Source: Annulohypoxylon bovei var. microspora (Eukaryota > Ascomycota > Sordariomycetes > Xylariales > Hypoxylaceae). From it: 64,000 bases of DNA. The notes under the pieces were generated by a model. It was not told the origin of the DNA, searched no databases, and worked only from the letters and a program-made list of their open reading frames with translations. Shown here piece by piece: positions 58,387-64,000 of the stretch; the first letter of the stretch is position 1; the number at the start of each line of letters is the position of its first letter. The position numbers were made by a program, and so were the translations under genes. Location of the stretch: contig MU405266.1 of NCBI GenBank assembly GCA_022836615.1, positions 178,148 to 242,147 of the forward strand, written 5' to 3'.

Positions 58387-60317
58387 TCATAACTTCGGGC
58401 CCTTGGCGCGCTCGTCCTCCTTCCTAGCCTCCTCCTTCAAGACCCTGCGCAGCAGCTTGCCGCTGGCGTTCTTGGGCACCTCGTCGACGAACCGCACGCC
58501 GCCCCTCAGACGCTTGTGCTGGGCTACCTTGCTATCGATCCACGCCACGATCTCGGCGGCTTTTTCATCGGTGGGCGGGATGCCGCCGCGCAGCACCAGG
58601 TACGCCCGCGGGACCTCGGTCTCGCGCTGGTGGTCGTGCGCCGGCACTACGCAGGCGTCGGTGATCTCGTCGTGGCTCAGCAGGATGCCCTCGAGCTCGG
58701 CGGGCGCGACCTGGAAGCCCTCTGTAGGTGTGAGTGTTAGCTTTCTTTCCTTCTGTCTTCTTTTTTATCTGGTGAGGGAGTGTTCTGGTTTGGTAAGTGC
58801 TTACTATATTTGATCAACTCCTTCAACCGGTCCGTGATGTAGAAGTTGCCCTTGACATCGACGTATCCGATGTCGCCCGTCTTGAAAAATCCGTCTTCGC
58901 TGAAGGTGTTTGACTGCAGCTCGGGGCGGTTGAAGTAGCCGGGGAACACGTTAGGCCCGCGGAACCAGAGCTCGCCCTCGCCCTCGCCCGGCCCCCGCTC
59001 CTGGCCGGAATCGATGTCGACGATCTTAGCCTCGATGTTGGGGATAAGTTTGCCGCAGGAGCCATTGTAGCGCGCCCAATCGGCGATGTTTCCCTTGGTG
59101 AGAACGGGCGCCGTCTCCGAGAGGCCGTATCCCTGCATCACGGGGATGGTTAAGCGCTGCCACACCATCTCGACTAGATCACGGCCCAGTGGCGCGGCAC
59201 CGGAGTTCATCCACTTTAGGCTGGATAGATCATATTTCGCGACGGTGGGATGTTTTGCCAGAGCTAGAACTACCGGTGGTGGGACCGAAGCGTACGTTAC
59301 ACCAAAGTCCTGGATCGCCTTACAGAATTTGTCGAGATCGAACTTGGGTAATACAATGGCCTGGATTCCCATATATATGCCCTGTAGCGCAATGCAGGTG
59401 AGGCCCTGTCTATCATGTGAGCTTCTTGCGCTGTTGATGTGATGGCAGCTTTTTGGTTTTTTCTTCTATGGTGAGCTAAATTTGACTTACGTATATGTGG
59501 AAGAATGGGAGAATCGCTATCTGCCTGTCACCTTTTCCATCAGGACCGCCCGAGTGGAAAAGCCCGTTAAGCCTTTCGACATGCTCGATCTGGATGAGGT
59601 TGGCAACGATGTTATAATGCGTAAGCATAACACCCTTGGGCAACCCAGTGGTCCCGGAGCTGTATACGAGGAAAGAAACGTCCTTCTTGGGATCGATCCT
59701 TGGGCGGAGCATAGGTATCCTCAAGAGACTCGAGTGCTGAATTTCGGTGAAGTGCTTGAACTTGCCGCTGGGATCCCTTGCATCTCCAAGAAGAATGATA
59801 CGATCCTCGGGTAAGCCGATGATCTTCGCAGCTTCAAGTACCGCAGGTAACATGGGCACTTGTGTCACGATTCCGGCTACTCCGGAATCTTTCATCTGGA
59901 AGGCCAACTCTTTGGTCGTATATGCTGGGTTAGCAGTTGAGCAGGCGCCGCCGGCCCAGAGCACGCCGAAGAATACCGGCGCATAGTCGATGCTGTTAGG
60001 CGAGAAGAAGCCGAGAGAATCGCCCTTCTTAAAACCCCATTGAGATTTAAGCCCTTTGCCAAACTCGAGCGCCGTATTTTTCACTTGAGCCCAGGTGTGT
60101 GAGCGCCCGGTGTCGGGGTCGACATATATCTCTATTAGATCGTATTAGAACCCTATAGTAATGCCAATATTTTGAATCATTCTGTGGCGTGTTTTGTGAT
60201 ATTTCCAAAACTCATACCTTTGTCATCTGCGAAGATCCTATCCTTCCTCTCGAATATAAGTTGCCATAAGTCGATATTCGGGATCTCCAGAGGCGCATGA
60301 AAGGACGTAACCACCAT
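58387..60317 (-). CDS. 4-coumarate-CoA-ligase-like acyl-CoA synthetase
   Basis: Minus-strand exons 60317-60218, 60131-59491, 59405-58805 and 58721-58387; 558 residues. ANL-superfamily motifs: the P-loop-like YSSGTTGLPKG, FFHIYGLT, GYGLSETAP, the TGD motif in FFKTGDIGY, the hinge [22 protein letters not shown], and the adenylation Lys in KNASGKLLRR. Such enzymes activate aromatic or fatty acids to CoA thioesters through an acyl-AMP. The protein ends Gly-Pro-Lys-Leu; PKL is a PTS1-like tripeptide, so peroxisomal import is plausible but not certain. The acceptor of intron 1 is ambiguous by two bases (TAG or TAGAG), changing one residue. The exact substrate cannot be read. Confidence 0.92.
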
Positions 60318-61644
60318 TTTGACGACCAAGAACTTTAGACGGTGTCTCAAGAAGCAGATAAGAACAAACAACTAGGATTAAATTGTAAAGGAAGTCCTGA
60401 GGCAATAGGTTAAGTTTTTGTGTCTTGCTCGAACGAAAGTTAAGGTGAAACAAGAGATACAAGCGTTTCGGTCACCGCGGTAAGGGTGACAACTTCCGAG
60501 GTTAAAAACACCAAACAAAGAAGCCGTGGGAAACCGTGGAAACCGTAGATTGATAATCTTACAGCTCCTTCCTGGTCCAGAGCCGCGATTTCAACCCGGG
60601 ACAACCGATCCGAGCTAGCTAGATAATAGTTTGATAGCTAGATGAGTGGAGAATGACAATTGACTTTACTCCGATCCACTTCATTCTTCCCTTTCAAGGA
60701 TTGGTCCATTATATGGATATCCAAAGAAGGTATGATCACATATACTACCTAGGTAGTGATCACTAACCCGACTCTGCTACCTAGGCATCTTGACCCGGAG
60801 AGGGGTTCTCCATCCTGTAATCCTATATCCGTCCCTGACCCGTATCCGGAGAGTATGGATAGCATAGCTTGTTACTAGCTTGCGTAGCTTCTGTGGGCCA
60901 ATTATACGAGAAGCCGAATGGCATCTTACGCAAGCCGACCATTGCAGTAAGCGCTTAGAGGGGATGGCACGGGAACCCCAGATATTTCACCTAGGCAAGG
61001 ATTAGAAACAAGATCACTAACCATAGAAAGATAAGCTTCAAACCTGCCGCTGCGGGGGAATTCTGGAGAAATTCTGAGGCTGGTAAGCGGTGTGAATACC
61101 TAGACGAAGACCTTTATTTTAAAAGTACTGTGTACATGGTAAAGCGATTATAATAAGATGATTTATACTTGGATCGCGAAAGTAGACATCGTGACTTATA
61201 GACTTATAGACTTAAACGGCAAGGTCGGACTAAATAAATTGTTACTAGAAATTTGGTGGTCCGTTGGCTGGATGGATATGTTATCCGCATTTACATAGAA
61301 TGCAGTCATAACTTTAGATTTGATAGGAACCGGGTTTCGGTATGCCCCAATATAAAGGCGCCATCCGAGCCACTTTTTCAGAGTCAACATTAATTGATCC
61401 AGAATATGAATCTTTAGTTAGATAGTAAATTGCTGTAACAACCTTCTAATAATAGTTTTCTTCTGCAGGCTATTATGTATAGGTACCTAAGTATATACTA
61501 TAATTTATATATGTATGACGCCTTATGTACAGCATATTATACTCGCCAACTATAAAGTCTAAATCGTCCCGTACCGTCGCGTAGTCGTTGCTAAAAGGTA
61601 TGTAAAAGTGAAAAGGGGTATCATGTTCTAGTAAGGATTAAGGA
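60318..61644. other. Intergenic upstream of the CoA ligase
   Basis: 1.3 kb. A GTCACC/GGTGAC short hairpin lies at about 60471-60490 and a 14-bp palindrome at 60744-60757. No gene or RNA recognised. Confidence 0.6.
60744..60757. repeat. 14-bp perfect palindrome ACTACCTAGGTAGT
   Basis: Embedded in a longer GATCAC...GTGATC inverted repeat, with another CTACCTAGGC about 20 bases on. It is part of the recurrent CCTAGG-centred motif family. Confidence 0.75.
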
Positions 61645-63807
61645 TTATGCCGAATCGCTGCTCGACAGCTCCGCATCTCCATTGTCCATTGAGACATCTT
61701 CCGGTATCCAGGCTTCAACGTTCTCGCACCCGCTTGGTATCCTACACTCGTCTCGGGCATTGCACGTCTTCCACAGCACCTCCCGGAGCTCCTGGAATAT
61801 CTGGTCCACGGCGTCCATTGCCCATATAACATCAAGATGTTCATATTCCGGAAGAACCTTGCTGTGAACCACTTTAACATGTGGCTCTCGTCCTCTCTCG
61901 AACCGATGTAGTAGTTTCCGTCCATCCACGAGATCATCGTTTCCGGCTACCCACAATGCAAATGGGCAGACCTGTTCATTGTACCAAGCCGTCGTGCCCT
62001 TAGGTCTCCTATGACCCTCTCCAGTGCTGTTCGTTACAATAGAATCTCTGCGCTGACTGTCCGTTTCCGCTAGGGGACCGTCAGTCCCATCTTCTCGCTC
62101 TTCATCGCGCCACTCCTCTTTAGTAGAAAGTATACACTTGTGTTTCGCGAAACATTCCCGGCCCAACCACCACCGCATCGATTCCGAGCTTACGTACACA
62201 GGTGCAAACTGGAACATGCGATCTCTCAAACCGCGGTCCCAACGAGTGTCCGTCCAGTCAAATAGAAATGAGAACACGGTATATCCAAGCTGCCCATAGA
62301 TGTGAGGGTGTAGTATCGAATGCATAGTCATCATCAAAGGGATGAAAGCGTGGATACCGAACATGAGCCGGAAGAGAGCTGGTGATATAACACGCATGAA
62401 CTTAAAGTACATCTTTCCGATCAACGGCCCAGCATAGGCCGCTGGTGCAAGGGCACAGAATACGGTGAGTTTTTCACCAAGCTCAGGACGTTGCTCTTTC
62501 GCAAGAGCTACGAATGTTTGTGTCGTACCTTGAGAGTGGCAAACTAACCCGATCTTCTCGAATCCGGTCTCGAATAACACCCGCGAGACTAACGCAGATA
62601 GATCAAACACTCCCATTTGGCGGATATTCCAACACCACATACGAGGGTCTGAGTAGTCTAGCAAAGTATGCTTTGGGCGAAAACCGCATCGGTTATTTCC
62701 AAGCCACACATCGTATCCCGATTTGCACAGATAGAATGCCAACGAATCGTCGTCGTTGACGCAGTAAGCTCCTGAACTCTGAAGTAGGCCATGCATCAGG
62801 AGCACCGGAAATTTGCGCTTCTGACTGGGGTCCCTTAATCGTCTCCTATAATCTCCCGTGAACAACTCCGGTCCTCGGTATGACCTCTCTTGATCGTCCA
62901 ACTTGGTGTATTCCCGAGGGTCGTAGACGTGCCATAGGTCAATGATAAATCCATCTTCGGTCTGGACTTCAAATTCTTCAATGTCTAGGCCTACCCTTCG
63001 CGCATAATAACTAACGTCACAAATGACAGGATCCGGACCACCCTCGGTTGGAACAAAGCCTTCGCTTCCCTGAGCACTCTCTTGGTCCGGAGTCCTCTGC
63101 CCTTGCGATTTCCGCCTCTTCCAGGACCTCGCCTGTTCTTTGCGCATATTCTGCCTCCGAACTTCCTCTTCATAGAAGGGTCTTCGGGCATCGGGGTTTC
63201 GAAACGTTAAGCGTAGCCATATTTTGTAGCATAATCTTGGTATGCTTGTAAACAGAGCACCGAGAACAATGACGCCTAAGAAGCCGGCGCTTAGAAAGAA
63301 TGATGACACTCGGAAGATCCAACACTGTATGTCTCTGAGTAAAGACGGCGGCCCGTACAAGGGCAGAGGAGGGAAGAGTGGATGCGTGTTCGTCGGTGGC
63401 ATGGACCTCCGTAGCGATCCCTCATTCGATTTCTGCGCCGCTTTGTCCTCTGCGTAAGATGCCGGGCCAAAACCAGCGATGGCGCTCGGCGACGCTTGGG
63501 CATTGTCATCACGTTGACCAACCGCCTCTTTGGAAAAGTCGCTGTTTAGCTCTTCCTTCAGTATGTTAAGTTTGTAAGCTTGTTCAAGTGGGACAGTAGG
63601 TAATCGGTTCCCATCGGCTGTAATAATGACAGGATCTTGCGGTGTTATGAACTGGGCTTCGACGGCGACGGTCTCTGGAAATTCATTGTTCTCAGCTGTT
63701 TGGAGAGAGAGTTTTTCCGCCTGGTGAGCGAATTCAACAGCTGTGCGAGCAGCGTGGGAGCCGGATGGCTGCAGCTCAGCTGAGCGGTGGTCCGTGTTAA
63801 GATTCAT
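61645..63807 (-). CDS. Membrane-anchored steryl ester hydrolase-like lipase (Tgl1/Yeh family)
   Basis: Single exon, 720 residues. The N-terminal ~150 residues are polar and low-complexity. A hydrophobic segment (about 164-195, FFLSAGFLGVIVLGALF) is a likely membrane anchor, followed by a basic stretch. The lipase domain has the AB-hydrolase-lipase entry (VQTEDGFIIDLWHV), the lid/oxyanion region VLLMHGLLQSSGAY, YDVWLGNNRC, and the nucleophile elbow CHSQG with Ser425. The Asp is in AGNDDLVDG and the His in PEYEHLDVIWA. Yeast Tgl1, Yeh1 and Yeh2 with this layout hydrolyse steryl esters at lipid droplets or plasma membrane. An acidic Ser-rich tail ends the protein. The CHSQG elbow replaces the usual GHSLG/GHSQG first Gly by Cys. 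Confidence 0.9.
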   Translation of the reverse strand: MNLNTDHRSAELQPSGSHAARTAVEFAHQAEKLSLQTAENNEFPETVAVEAQFITPQDPVIITADGNRLPTVPLEQAYKLNILKEELNSDFSKEAVGQRDDNAQASPSAIAGFGPASYAEDKAAQKSNEGSLRRSMPPTNTHPLFPPLPLYGPPSLLRDIQCWIFRVSSFFLSAGFLGVIVLGALFTSIPRLCYKIWLRLTFRNPDARRPFYEEEVRRQNMRKEQARSWKRRKSQGQRTPDQESAQGSEGFVPTEGGPDPVICDVSYYARRVGLDIEEFEVQTEDGFIIDLWHVYDPREYTKLDDQERSYRGPELFTGDYRRRLRDPSQKRKFPVLLMHGLLQSSGAYCVNDDDSLAFYLCKSGYDVWLGNNRCGFRPKHTLLDYSDPRMWCWNIRQMGVFDLSALVSRVLFETGFEKIGLVCHSQGTTQTFVALAKEQRPELGEKLTVFCALAPAAYAGPLIGKMYFKFMRVISPALFRLMFGIHAFIPLMMTMHSILHPHIYGQLGYTVFSFLFDWTDTRWDRGLRDRMFQFAPVYVSSESMRWWLGRECFAKHKCILSTKEEWRDEEREDGTDGPLAETDSQRRDSIVTNSTGEGHRRPKGTTAWYNEQVCPFALWVAGNDDLVDGRKLLHRFERGREPHVKVVHSKVLPEYEHLDVIWAMDAVDQIFQELREVLWKTCNARDECRIPSGCENVEAWIPEDVSMDNGDAELSSSDSA

Positions 63808-64000
63808 TGCGGCGTTTGGCTGTAAGAATTATATTCGTCTGGGTTCGAGGAATATTCGAGATATTCGAGCTCTTTCCTCAGACTTAAGCATAGAGACAGC
63901 TTGCTAAAAAAAAAAAAAAAGTGTAACTACCTCACTTCGATGATAGAAAGTTAGAAAGCGCCAATCCAGGAGCCCATGAGCCTAGTAAATCTACGTCACT
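63808..64000. other. Upstream region of the steryl ester lipase
   Basis: 193 bases to the window edge. It contains a 15-A run at 63906-63920 and a GATATTCGAG microrepeat near 63850-63868. Confidence 0.6.

Noticed and set aside
1..64000. tRNA genes
   Set aside because: I looked for B-box sequences (GGTTCGANNC and its complement) with paired acceptor stems; the few partial matches (near 17883 and 49663) lack stem pairing.

Overview
The window is a stretch of nuclear chromosome from a filamentous ascomycete (Pezizomycotina, most likely a Sordariomycete). The evidence is many short introns (mostly 50-90 nt) with GT(A/G)NGT donors, CTAAC-like branch points and YAG acceptors; intron-split housekeeping genes on both strands; and fungal-specific families (Skt5/Chs4, Rtc3, DUF7727, fungal class 3 lipase, RhoGEF with a long N-terminal tail). 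I found no rRNA, tRNA, CRISPR array or prokaryote-type operon. The order-level assignment is inference.

Layout, left to right: an Skt5/Chs4 chitin-synthase activator (3-2170 +, possibly cut by the window edge); polo-like kinase (3861-6988 -); OPA3-like mitochondrial protein (8098-8823 +); an unnamed 222-aa protein that I assembled from three exons (9504-10307 +); a 4.3-kb gene-free stretch; a DUF7727 membrane protein (14577-15135 +); an Rtc3/SBDS-N protein (16365-17165 -); a seven-exon DH-PH RhoGEF (18325-21576 -); a probable MITE (22367-22640); ribosomal protein eL36 (22986-23719 +); a TUG/Ubx4-type UBX protein (24042-25598 -) divergent from proteasome beta-3 (26218-27054 +); a SERCA Ca2+-ATPase (27437-30629 -); Ran GTPase (31833-32818 -); proteasome chaperone Nas2 (34192-35080 -); a small secreted cysteine-containing protein (36193-36752 +) beside a secreted class 3 lipase (37633-38874 +); 14-3-3 protein (40961-42187 +); a synaptojanin-type Sac1 + inositol 5-phosphatase (43668-47982 +); an unnamed basic protein (48713-49615 +); splicing factor Prp39 (51429-53758 +); a second candidate MITE (54582-54810); cytochrome c peroxidase (55166-56340 +); F1-ATPase assembly factor Atp11 (57128-58078 +); a 4-coumarate-CoA-ligase-like enzyme (58387-60317 -); and a membrane-anchored steryl-ester lipase (61645-63807 -).

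There is no obvious biosynthetic cluster. The region is housekeeping DNA. Functional neighbours worth noting are three ubiquitin-proteasome genes (UBX4 and PUP3 sharing one 619-bp divergent promoter, NAS2 about 8 kb away), two mitochondrial genes in tandem (CCP1, ATP11) and a secreted pair (small secreted protein, lipase). Gene models were spliced by hand; each listed exon chain keeps one open frame through its junctions. The least explained features are two TA-flanked inverted-repeat elements, a recurrent TACCTAGGTA-type motif in the non-coding DNA, start-codon-only and 8-nt microexons, and the unnamed three-exon protein.
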